DNA of 64,000 nt from an uncultured Acidimicrobiaceae bacterium (GTDB lineage: Bacteria > Actinomycetota > Acidimicrobiia > Acidimicrobiales > SZUA-35): NCBI GenBank assembly GCA_947259095.1, contig CAMYLA010000011.1:64516-128515 (forward strand). The letters run 5' to 3'. Made by a program: the position numbers and the translations under genes. A model generated the notes under the pieces. That model was not told the origin of the DNA. It saw only the letters and a program-made list of their open reading frames with translations, and did not search any database. This document shows, piece by piece, positions 16,874 through 24,804 of the stretch; positions within the stretch are counted from its first letter, which is position 1; the number at the start of each line of letters is the position of its first letter.

Positions 16874-18475
16874 ATGACGGCCAACGATTCATCCACCACC
16901 CGAGCCGATCGGGAAGGCGGTGTCTTCGAGACGGTCAAGAACCTCGGCCTGCTCGACCCGGCCCGGTTGGTGGCAACCGGAGCGGCCCTTGCCAGATGGG
17001 GCCCCAACATCGCCAGCCTCTACGCAGCCGCAGCGGGGCGATTCCCGACCCGGCCGGCGATCATCGATCACCGTGGATCGCTCAGCTACGTGGCGCTCGA
17101 CCGTCGCTCCACGGCCCTGGCCAAGGGGCTGCTCGGCATCGGTCTGCGCCCGGGGCAGAACCTCGGCCTGCTCTGTCACAACCACCGCGATTTCGTCGAA
17201 GCCAACGTGGCGGCGGCCAAGGCCGGGCTGGACGTGGTCTACCTCAACACCGGGTTCGCCCCACCGCAGCTCGCCGAGGTGCTCGACCGGGAGCAGGTGG
17301 CGGGTGTGGTGTGCGACGCCGACCTGTTCCCGCTGCTGGACGCCCCGGGTTCGGATCGGCCGACGGTCGTCGCCGACGGCAAGGTCGACGGATTGCGGTC
17401 GATGCACGACGTCCGTCGGACCGGTCGGCGTCGCCCGCGGGTGCTGGTCCCCCGGACCTCGTCGCCGGTCCTGCTCACCTCCGGGACCACCGGACTGCCG
17501 AAAGGGGCCCAGCGATCCAACAACCCGGCCGGGGCCCGCTCGGCCACCGGGCTCCTGCAACGGATCCCCTACCGGGCCGGTGACGTCTTCGTGGTGGCCA
17601 GCCCCCTGTTCCATGCCTGGGGTCTGAGCCAGCTGATCGTGGCCGCCTCGCTTGGCTCGACGGTGGTCCTGTCGCCCCGCTTCTCCCCGTCGGGGTGCGT
17701 CGATGCGGTGGCCGAGCATCGAGCAACCGTCCTGACCGTGGTACCGGTGATGCTGCAGCGGATGCTGTCGGAGACAGCCGTCGACCTGGGCCGGATGTCC
17801 GGGCTGCGGATCGTGGCCAGCAGTGGGGCGGCCCTCCCACCGGTTGTGGCCCTGGACTGGATGGACCAGGTCGGCGACACGCTGTACAACCTCTATGGCT
17901 CGACCGAGGTCGGCCAGGCCGCCATCGCCACCCCGGACGAGCTCCGAGCGGCACCGGGCACGGTGGGCCGGGTCGCCCCCGGTTCCAACGTGGCGATCCT
18001 CGACGACCGCGGCCGGCCCCTTCCTCAGGGCTCGACCGGCCAGATCTTCGTGAGCAACGGTGCGCAGTTCGCCGGCTACACCGGCGGCGGTGGCAAGGAG
18101 GTGGTCGACGGCTACATGTCCTCCGGAGACGTCGGCTACTTCAGCGACGACGGCCTGCTCTTCGTCACCGGCCGGGCCGACGACATGATCATCAGCGGCG
18201 GCGAGAACGTGTTTCCCGGCGAGGTCGAGGACCTGCTGCTGGCCATGGACGACGTGGCAGACGTCGCGGTGGTTGGCGTCGAGGACGCCGACTTCGGCCA
18301 ACGACTGGCGGCCTTCATCGTCGCCGCCGAAGGTACCGAGCTGACCGTGGAACAGATCCGCAGCGCAGTGGGCGACCGTCTGGCCCGCCACAAGGTTCCC
18401 CGGGACGTGACCTTCGTCGACGAACTGCCCCGGACCACCACCGGCAAAGTGCTGCGGCGCTCGCTCGGCGACTGA
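16874..18475 (+). CDS. AMP-forming acyl-CoA ligase (AMP-binding enzyme)
   Basis: 533 residues from the ATG at 16874, with GGAGG 7 nt upstream. The ANL-superfamily motifs are intact: LLTSGTTGLPKGAQR (P-loop), NLYGSTEVGQ, the SSGDVGYFSDDG and GRADDMIISGGENV hinge region, and the catalytic Lys in TTGKVLRR. It would activate a fatty acid as acyl-adenylate and transfer it to CoA (or another carrier). An N-terminal stretch of about 55 residues precedes the core (LLDPARLVATGAALARWG), as in mycobacterial FadD-type ligases. It is divergent from the phasin operon. With the LPLAT gene 67 nt downstream it probably forms a small operon supplying acyl-CoA for storage-lipid synthesis. Confidence 0.92.
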   Translation: MTANDSSTTRADREGGVFETVKNLGLLDPARLVATGAALARWGPNIASLYAAAAGRFPTRPAIIDHRGSLSYVALDRRSTALAKGLLGIGLRPGQNLGLLCHNHRDFVEANVAAAKAGLDVVYLNTGFAPPQLAEVLDREQVAGVVCDADLFPLLDAPGSDRPTVVADGKVDGLRSMHDVRRTGRRRPRVLVPRTSSPVLLTSGTTGLPKGAQRSNNPAGARSATGLLQRIPYRAGDVFVVASPLFHAWGLSQLIVAASLGSTVVLSPRFSPSGCVDAVAEHRATVLTVVPVMLQRMLSETAVDLGRMSGLRIVASSGAALPPVVALDWMDQVGDTLYNLYGSTEVGQAAIATPDELRAAPGTVGRVAPGSNVAILDDRGRPLPQGSTGQIFVSNGAQFAGYTGGGGKEVVDGYMSSGDVGYFSDDGLLFVTGRADDMIISGGENVFPGEVEDLLLAMDDVADVAVVGVEDADFGQRLAAFIVAAEGTELTVEQIRSAVGDRLARHKVPRDVTFVDELPRTTTGKVLRRSLGD

Positions 18476-18542
18476 GCTCGGCCGACCGTCGCCGGCCCCG
18501 GGGGCGGCTTGCGCCCGACCACGGGGGCGGCGAGGATTGGTC

Positions 18543-19307
18543 ATGTCGCAACGGACCGTCGCCGGTGTGGAACGGGATCCGCCAGCTCGAGTCGCCGGCC
18601 GGTCGCGGCCCCCGACCACCGACGCCGTTGCCGTCACCAACCGGCCGACGAGCCGGCTGGTCTTCGCCGGGGTGCAGCAGGTGATCCGCCTCCTCAGCAG
18701 GCGTTGGCGACTGACGATCGAGGGGCTCGAACACCTCCCGGCAACCGGCCCGGCCATCCTGGCCGCCAACCATGTGTCGTTCCTGGACTCGCCCTTGATG
18801 ATGTTCCAACTGCCCCGCCGGGTCTGGTTCCTCGGCAAGGCGGAATACCTCGACTCGACGGTCAGCCGCCTGCTGTTCCCGGCGCTGGGGATGATCCCGC
18901 TCGACCGGAGCGGCGGACGGGCCGCCCTGAACTCGCTGCGGAGCGGCTTGGGGGTGCTCGACCACGGTCAACTGCTGGGGGTGTTCCCCGAGGGAACCCG
19001 CAGTCGCGACGGCAGGCTGTACCGGGGCCACACCGGTCTGGCCTGGATGGCGATGAAAGCCCAGACGCCGATCATTCCCGTCGGCCTGCGGGGCACCGAC
19101 ACCATCCAGCCACCCGGCGCCCGGCTGCCGGCGCTGCAGGGCGAGTGCTCGATCCGGATCGGCCGGCCGGTGTCGATCTCCCGCCACGCCGGCCGCGACA
19201 AGCGCAGCCAGCGCAACCTCACCGACGACGTCATGTTCGAGATCGCCCAACTGTCGGGACAAACCTACGTGGACCGCTACGCCGAGATCGGTCGAACCTC
19301 CGTTTAG
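18543..19307 (+). CDS. 1-acyl-sn-glycerol-3-phosphate acyltransferase-like (PlsC family)
   Basis: 254 residues. NHVSFLD lies at 76-82, GMIPLDRSGG at 116-125, PEGTR at 149-153, and IPVGLRGTD follows. It shares many exact blocks with the enzyme at 10180 (KAEY-DS, GTDTIQPPGA, SGQTYVD), so the two are recent paralogues. The start ATG at 18543 has GAGG about 7 nt upstream. It follows the acyl-CoA ligase in the same direction, which fits activation and then acyl transfer. The N-terminal 40 residues are Arg/Pro-rich and may be disordered. Confidence 0.92.
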   Translation: MSQRTVAGVERDPPARVAGRSRPPTTDAVAVTNRPTSRLVFAGVQQVIRLLSRRWRLTIEGLEHLPATGPAILAANHVSFLDSPLMMFQLPRRVWFLGKAEYLDSTVSRLLFPALGMIPLDRSGGRAALNSLRSGLGVLDHGQLLGVFPEGTRSRDGRLYRGHTGLAWMAMKAQTPIIPVGLRGTDTIQPPGARLPALQGECSIRIGRPVSISRHAGRDKRSQRNLTDDVMFEIAQLSGQTYVDRYAEIGRTSV

Positions 19308-19332
19308 AAGCCGCAGTACCCGAGGCACTAAC

Positions 19333-19449
19333 ATGAACGAAGCATTACCGGCTGCAGCAGACCGCCGAATGAACCGATCAAAGCCGTTGGGAAGAAACCA
19401 AACGCAAGACCAGACCCGAGCAAGAATCCACGAGACCACAACCGAGTGA
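19333..19449 (+). CDS. Possible 38-residue small protein or leader peptide
   Basis: An ATG at 19333 with GAGG 7 nt upstream opens a 38-codon frame rich in Arg, Gln and Thr (MNEALPAAADRR at its start). It ends 24 nt before the next ligase. The 166-bp gap it lies in is less GC-rich than its surroundings. I do not recognise it. It could be a leader peptide, a small protein or chance. Confidence 0.3.
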   Translation: MNEALPAAADRRMNRSKPLGRNQTQDQTRARIHETTTE

Positions 19450-19473
19450 GGACCAGGGAAAGGCACCGACTCC

Positions 19474-20958
19474 ATGCAGACCGACGTGTTGGCTGCGCAT
19501 CCGGCGGACGCCACTGCGCTGATTGAATCCGATCGATCCGTGACCTACGGCGAGCTCATCTCGCTGGTCACCAGTACCGCAGGCGGGTTGCGGAGCGTCG
19601 GGGTCGGCCCGGGAGACCGTGTCGCCATCCTGGCACCGAACGACATCGCCTTCGTCGTCGGGTTCCTGGCGGCCCAGGAGCTGGGGGCCGTCGCCTGCCC
19701 GATCAGCCATCAGAATCCCGAGACGGTTCTGACGTTGCGGTTCAACGAGCTGTCCCCGGCGGCGTTGATCGTCGGCCCGGCGACGGCCGAGCTGGGGGTC
19801 TGGGCCGTGGAGAGCGGCCTGATCGACGCAGCCCGGGCCGGGACACCGGCCGGCTGCCCCTGCGACGACCTGGCACCGCTCCCCGACGGCCCACCGGTCG
19901 ACAGGGTCGAGGTCGACCCGGCGGCCGCCTCGACCATCCTCCACACCAGCGGCATCGTCGGCGCTCCTCGAGCCGCAGTGCTCACCGCCCAGAACCTGGA
20001 GGCGGCCCAAAACCGCATCATCGCCGCCGGACCGGGGGTGGCCTCGAGCGACATCAGCCTGGCCGCCCTGCCCTTCCCTCATGTGCTTGGGCTGAACATG
20101 TGTCTGCTCCCGAGCCTGCGGGCCGGCGCCTCAGTGGTGCTGCAGCAGCGGTGGCACCCCGAGGGGGCGCTGGGGCTCATCGCCCGCCACGGCGTCACCC
20201 ACGTGGTGGGGGTCCCGCCGATGTGGGCCGCACTGTGCTCGGTGGCCCAGGCCGATCCAGGACTGGCGAAACAGATGACATCGGTGACCTTCGCCAGGGC
20301 CGGGGCAAGCAGCCTGAGCCCGTCGGTTGCCGAGACGGTGCACGAGGTGTTCGGTTTGGAGTTGGCCCAGGGTTACGGCTTGACCGAAACGGCGGGCACG
20401 GTCAGCTTCGAGGAGACGGCCCGGCTCCACCCCGGCTCGGTCGGACGGCCCTTGCCAGACGTCGAGCTCAAGCTGGTGGAGGAAGGCAATGAGGTCGAGC
20501 CGGGTGACCGTGGCGAGGTGTGGCTTCGCACCGGATCGATCTTCGAGGGCTATCTGGCAGACGCCCCGGCAACCGCCGAGGTGCTGATCTCCGACGGCTG
20601 GCTCCGTACCGGCGACATCGGCATCCAGGACGACGACGGCACCCTGTACCTGGTGGGCCGGGAGAAGGACCTGATCAACGTTTCTGGGTTCAACGTCTAC
20701 CCGGCCGAGGTGGAGGAGGTGCTGGAAGCCCACCCTGCCGTGGAGGAGGCGGTCGTCGTCGGCGAGGCCAACGACGTGAGCGGTGAACGGGTCGTGGCCT
20801 ACCTGACCTCGACCGATGGTGAGGCCGCCGACATCGAGGCCATCGCCGACCACTGCCGCGACTACCTGTCCCGCTACAAGGTACCGACGGCCTTCCATGT
20901 CGTCGAAAAACTGCCGCTGACCGCAACCGGCAAACGGGTCCGCAAGGAGCTGCGATAG
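19474..20958 (+). CDS. AMP-binding ligase-family protein with degenerate P-loop
   Basis: 494 residues. Family motifs are GYGLTETAG, RTGDIGIQDDDG, GREKDLINVSGFNVYP and the catalytic Lys in ATGKRVRK. The usual P-loop TSGTTGxPKG is here TSGIVGAPRAA: the second Thr, the second Gly and the Lys are changed. The P-loop helps position ATP phosphates, so the enzyme may be slow, use a modified reaction, or have lost adenylation. The rest looks well conserved, which argues against a decaying gene. It resembles long-chain fatty acid-CoA ligases. It stands alone after a 166-bp gap. Confidence 0.85.
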   Translation: MQTDVLAAHPADATALIESDRSVTYGELISLVTSTAGGLRSVGVGPGDRVAILAPNDIAFVVGFLAAQELGAVACPISHQNPETVLTLRFNELSPAALIVGPATAELGVWAVESGLIDAARAGTPAGCPCDDLAPLPDGPPVDRVEVDPAAASTILHTSGIVGAPRAAVLTAQNLEAAQNRIIAAGPGVASSDISLAALPFPHVLGLNMCLLPSLRAGASVVLQQRWHPEGALGLIARHGVTHVVGVPPMWAALCSVAQADPGLAKQMTSVTFARAGASSLSPSVAETVHEVFGLELAQGYGLTETAGTVSFEETARLHPGSVGRPLPDVELKLVEEGNEVEPGDRGEVWLRTGSIFEGYLADAPATAEVLISDGWLRTGDIGIQDDDGTLYLVGREKDLINVSGFNVYPAEVEEVLEAHPAVEEAVVVGEANDVSGERVVAYLTSTDGEAADIEAIADHCRDYLSRYKVPTAFHVVEKLPLTATGKRVRKELR

Positions 20959-21217
20959 CGGCCCGAGCCGCAGCGGCGCAACCTCTGAGCCCGGGATCGG
21001 CGCTCCCACCGTCTCCTGGGTAGCTCGTCCTATGCGGTCGGCCCGGTTCCGGACCGGGTGGGCTGCGGCCACCGATCGCCCCGTCATCAAGCAAGTCGAC
21101 GCCGGGTATCCATGCCCGGACGGTGCGGTCGTTCGGCCCAGAGGGGCGCAACCAACCGGGCGGGACGGGACCGCCGGCACTGCCGCAGGCGGCAGCTGGA
21201 CGGTACCTTCGGATCAA

Positions 21218-21874
21218 GTGACGACGCCCTTCGATCCCTTCGATCCCCAATCCGGTTCCGGCAGCGGCGGAGGGGCACACCCGGCACCCGAACACCGAGC
21301 GGCGCAGGATCAGGCCCCCGACAATCGGGAGGACCCCAACACCGCCGCCCTCATCGCCCAGTGGATCATCGATGAGCTGTACCGCCACCGCTCGTCCTCG
21401 ATCCTGATCGCCTCATCCGCCGCACTCGTGTTGTTCGTTTTCGTCGGGTTCCGGATCGGCGGTGACGACCCCGTCTCGGTCGGGGCCGACCGAGACGGGG
21501 GGACCGACATCGAAGCCCCCTACGCCGGGACAACCTCGACCCCGGCCGCTCGGACCACCACCACAGAATGGCAACACCCCGCTCAGCAACCGTTCGGGCT
21601 GCCGGGCCGACCGGCCCGCTCGTCAACGGGTGGGCCCACCACCTCGTTGCGGTCGATTGACGGGGAGGGCTCGACCACTCAGACCACGGCCGACACCACA
21701 ACGACCGACCCGTCGGCGCCCACCACCGAGCCCGACCCGAACGCATCGACGACCGCCACCACCACCCCGCCGCCGACCGACACCACCACACCGTCATCGA
21801 CCGAGAGCACCGAGCCGCCCCCCACCTCACAGGGCCGCGCCACCACGAACACCGTCGAGGACGGGGTCGGGTAA
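21218..21874 (+). CDS. Single-pass membrane protein with Thr/Pro-rich extracytoplasmic tail
   Basis: About 218 residues from the GTG at 21218 (in-frame starts up to 21032 are possible; the choice is uncertain). Residues about 1-65 are cytosolic and polar. One hydrophobic helix follows (ILIASSAALVLFVFVGF), then about 120 residues dominated by Thr, Ser and Pro (TTADTTTTDPSAP, TTATTTPPPTDTTT). Such tails in actinobacteria are often O-mannosylated wall spacers. No enzymatic domain is visible. It lies 97 nt upstream of the PrsW-type protease gene in the same direction and could be its substrate or partner, which is only a suggestion. Confidence 0.65.
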   Translation: MTTPFDPFDPQSGSGSGGGAHPAPEHRAAQDQAPDNREDPNTAALIAQWIIDELYRHRSSSILIASSAALVLFVFVGFRIGGDDPVSVGADRDGGTDIEAPYAGTTSTPAARTTTTEWQHPAQQPFGLPGRPARSSTGGPTTSLRSIDGEGSTTQTTADTTTTDPSAPTTEPDPNASTTATTTPPPTDTTTPSSTESTEPPPTSQGRATTNTVEDGVG

Positions 21875-21971
21875 GCGCCCGGCAATGCCATCACCGAGAT
21901 CGGCGCCGACCGGGTTCGATCAGGCCGACCGGTTGGGCGCGAGTCGGCGCCGAACCGGCGACAATGAACCG

Positions 21972-23147
21972 ATGATTCCCGACCAGCAGCCGATGGCGCC
22001 CACGGGCCATCCGCCGGGATGGTATGGCGACCCCTGGCACATGGCACCCTGGCGTTGGTGGGACGGCGAGTCGTGGACGGCCCACATCGGCCAGGCCAAC
22101 CGGTCAAAGCCCCGGCTTCCGGCCTGGCTCAGCGTCCCGGTCCTGTTGGGGATCGCCGCCACCGTGATCTCGATGCTGCTGCTCCTGGTGTACTCCCCCG
22201 GCGCAACCCTGGTCGGTGCGATCCTCGGCATGGTGCCGCTGTTCATCGTACTCCCGGTTCTCAGCTGGCTCGATCGGGTGGAACCGGAACCTCGTTCATC
22301 TCGCATCCACGCCCTGCTGTGGGGGGCGGCGGTGGCGGGCTTCGTCTCCGGTGTCGTCAACTCCCTGGTGGCCCTGAGCGCCGGTGAGGCCTGGGCCGCA
22401 GTGGTGTCGGCGCCGCTCATCGAGGAACTGATGAAAGGCCTCGGGATCTACTGGGCCCTTCGCCGGCGAGAGGTCGACGGTGTGATGGACGGCATCGTGT
22501 ACGCCGGCTGGGTCGCCCTCGGTTTCGCCATGATCGAGAACGTGTTGTACTTCGCCGATGCCGTCGAGCAAGGCATCCTGACCCAGGTGTTCATCCTGCG
22601 GGCCGTGCTCACACCCTTCGCCCACCCCCTGTTCACCGCCTGGATCGGGCTTGCCATCGGGCTGGCGGTGGCCAGGCGGCAATCGGTGGCGGCCAACGCC
22701 TTCTGGGGCTACGGGCTGGCCGTGGCCTCCCACGCCGCATGGAACGGCTCGCTGACCTACGCCGGTGAGTCCGGCAACCAAGCGGCCATCGGCATCGCCG
22801 CCGGCTGCTTCGTGCTGCTGTTCTTCGCCGCGGTGCTGACGGTGATCCTCATCAGGCGCGATCAGCAGCGGAAGTTCACCGAGCTGGTTCCCATCCTGGC
22901 CAGGCGCTACGGACTGACCGCGGAGGAGGTTGGCGTCTTCGGCGATTGGCAGCGGATGCTGGCGACCAGGCGAGCCATGGCCCGCCCGAAACGACGGTAC
23001 TTCGACCGGGTCCACGCCGCGCTGGCCCGGTTGGCGCTGTTCCATCGGCGCGACGGCGGCAGCGATCCGGCCACCGAGCAGCTCCTGGCCGGCCAGCTCC
23101 AGCAGGCAAGAGCAGCCCAGTTGGAGGCGGCAACCGGCTCCCGCTGA
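21972..23147 (+). CDS. PrsW-family intramembrane metalloprotease with N-terminal DUF2510-like motif
   Basis: 391 residues. Residues 14-38 (PPGWYGDP, WRWWDGESWT) match the short DUF2510 motif common at actinobacterial membrane-protein N-termini. About eight membrane helices follow. PrsW signature positions are EE at 151-152 (IEELMKG), EN at 189-190 (MIENVLYF), H218 (AHPLFTAW) and H254 (SHAAWNG). PrsW cleaves anti-sigma factors within the membrane in Bacillus. The C-terminal 90 residues are a basic cytosolic tail. A GACAAT 6 nt upstream of the ATG suggests a leaderless transcript. No anti-sigma factor gene lies nearby; the single-pass protein just upstream is a candidate substrate. Confidence 0.9.
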   Translation: MIPDQQPMAPTGHPPGWYGDPWHMAPWRWWDGESWTAHIGQANRSKPRLPAWLSVPVLLGIAATVISMLLLLVYSPGATLVGAILGMVPLFIVLPVLSWLDRVEPEPRSSRIHALLWGAAVAGFVSGVVNSLVALSAGEAWAAVVSAPLIEELMKGLGIYWALRRREVDGVMDGIVYAGWVALGFAMIENVLYFADAVEQGILTQVFILRAVLTPFAHPLFTAWIGLAIGLAVARRQSVAANAFWGYGLAVASHAAWNGSLTYAGESGNQAAIGIAAGCFVLLFFAAVLTVILIRRDQQRKFTELVPILARRYGLTAEEVGVFGDWQRMLATRRAMARPKRRYFDRVHAALARLALFHRRDGGSDPATEQLLAGQLQQARAAQLEAATGSR

Positions 23148-23258
23148 CCCTTGGCAGGCCGGTCGGCCGGCACCGCCGGACGGGGAGGACCGGCCGCGAG
23201 AACCTGTCGGGCAAGAAATCGGTAATGCACAGGCCCCGATCGGCCGATAACGATCGGG

Positions 23259-24650
23259 ATGGTACATGCATCCGACGTCGGCGACGGACTTCGCCCACCA
23301 GGGACGGTTGAGGACCTCGGCATCCCTGAAGGACTGGCCGAGGACCTGTTCATGAGGCGGGTGCTGGCCGAACGGGTGACCACGATCAGCCAGGCCTCCG
23401 ACGCGCTGTGCATCTCCCACCGGGTCGGTGACCAGCTGGCGGAGTCGCTGCGGCAGAAGAACCTCTTGGAGTACCACGGGGTCGACGGCCGCGACTACCG
23501 GATCGGGCTTACCGAGCTCGGGCAGCGGAGCACCGCGGAGCGGATGAGATCCGGTCGGCACGTGTCCCAGATGCCGGTGCCGCTCGCCCACTACCACTCC
23601 GTGGTGCAGATCCAGCGGGCCGAGATGGCCATCAGCCGGGCCGCAGCCAAGAAGGTGTTCGCCGACCTGGTCCTCGAAGACGGCCTGCTGGACCAGATCG
23701 GCCCGGCCTTTCTCAGCGAGGGGGCGATCTTCTTCTATGGTCCTCCCGGCACCGGCAAGACCAGCCTGGCCGAACGCATGGCCCGGTTCTTCACCGATCG
23801 GGTCCTGGTCCCCCGGTTCCTGGAAGTCGACGGCCAGATGATTTCGGTCTTCGATCCGGCGGTCCACGAAGCCGAGCCGACCCAGCCCCCGGGCCTGGAT
23901 CCGCGCTACGTCCTGTGTAAGCGTCCGCTGATCCTGGTCGGTGGCGAACTGACCCTGGCCATGATGGACCTGCAACACGATACGGTGTCCGGGGTCAGCG
24001 CAGCACCCATCCAGCTCATGGCCAACAACGGCATCCTGGTGCTCGATGACTTCGGTCGCCAGACCGCCAGCCCGGACGAGATCCTCAACCGGTGGATCGT
24101 GCCCCTGTCGAGAGGCATCGACTTCCTCCGGCCGAACAGCGGCACCAAATTCACCGTGCCGTTCGAGGTCAAGCTGGTGATCTCGACCAACCTCGACCCC
24201 CACGCATTGGGTGATGACGCCTTCCTGCGGCGACTCCGCAACAAGGTCTATGTCGGTGCCTGCACCGAATCGGCGTTCAACTGGATCCTGGTCCGGGCGG
24301 CCCAGCGGGAGCAGCTGGAGGTGACCTCGGAGTCTGCGGCCTACCTCTCCCAGGTCACCAGAGCCCACCTCGGGGAACTTCGACCGTATGTGGCGATCGA
24401 CTTCTGCGAGCTGGCCCTCGGCGTCTGCCGCTACGACGAGCTCGAACGACGCCTCGACAAGCGGCTGATCGACCGGGTGGCCGGGGTCTACTTCGTTCGC
24501 CAGGGGTCGACACCGGCGGTCCGGCAACAACCAACACCGGCGGCCGCTCCCGTCGCAGCCCAACCACAGCAGGCGCAGCCGGCTGCGGTGCGGGCCGACC
24601 CGGGCGCCCACCGGGGTCAGGCCGTGCCGGCCTCCAATCCGGTCCACTAG
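23259..24650 (+). CDS. AAA+ ATPase with N-terminal winged-helix-like domain
   Basis: 463 residues. Residues about 25-95 look like a winged helix (LAERVTTISQASDALCISHRVGDQLAESLRQKNLLEY, then a wing). The AAA+ core has Walker A GPPGTGKT at 161-168, Walker B ILVLDDFG at 259-266, a sensor-1-like STNLD, and the arginine-rich DDAFLRRLRNKVY. The last 55 residues are Gln/Pro/Ala-rich and disordered. The build recalls MoxR/RavA-like or helicase-loader-like ATPases but I cannot place it in a named family. It follows the PrsW gene after 111 nt. A TAACGA just upstream of the ATG may be a leaderless -10. Function unknown. Confidence 0.82.
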   Translation: MVHASDVGDGLRPPGTVEDLGIPEGLAEDLFMRRVLAERVTTISQASDALCISHRVGDQLAESLRQKNLLEYHGVDGRDYRIGLTELGQRSTAERMRSGRHVSQMPVPLAHYHSVVQIQRAEMAISRAAAKKVFADLVLEDGLLDQIGPAFLSEGAIFFYGPPGTGKTSLAERMARFFTDRVLVPRFLEVDGQMISVFDPAVHEAEPTQPPGLDPRYVLCKRPLILVGGELTLAMMDLQHDTVSGVSAAPIQLMANNGILVLDDFGRQTASPDEILNRWIVPLSRGIDFLRPNSGTKFTVPFEVKLVISTNLDPHALGDDAFLRRLRNKVYVGACTESAFNWILVRAAQREQLEVTSESAAYLSQVTRAHLGELRPYVAIDFCELALGVCRYDELERRLDKRLIDRVAGVYFVRQGSTPAVRQQPTPAAAPVAAQPQQAQPAAVRADPGAHRGQAVPASNPVH

Positions 24651-24804
24651 ACCCGGATCGAAGCCACAGGCCGACCCCCGCGGCGAGAGCCGATCGGCCC
24701 GGAACACGACTCCGGGGCCGGCCTCCGGCACCGGCACGGGACCGACAATCCGACGCCACAACCCGATCCGGCGTTGGAGTGGGGGCGAATGATGCCATCC
24801 TGGC

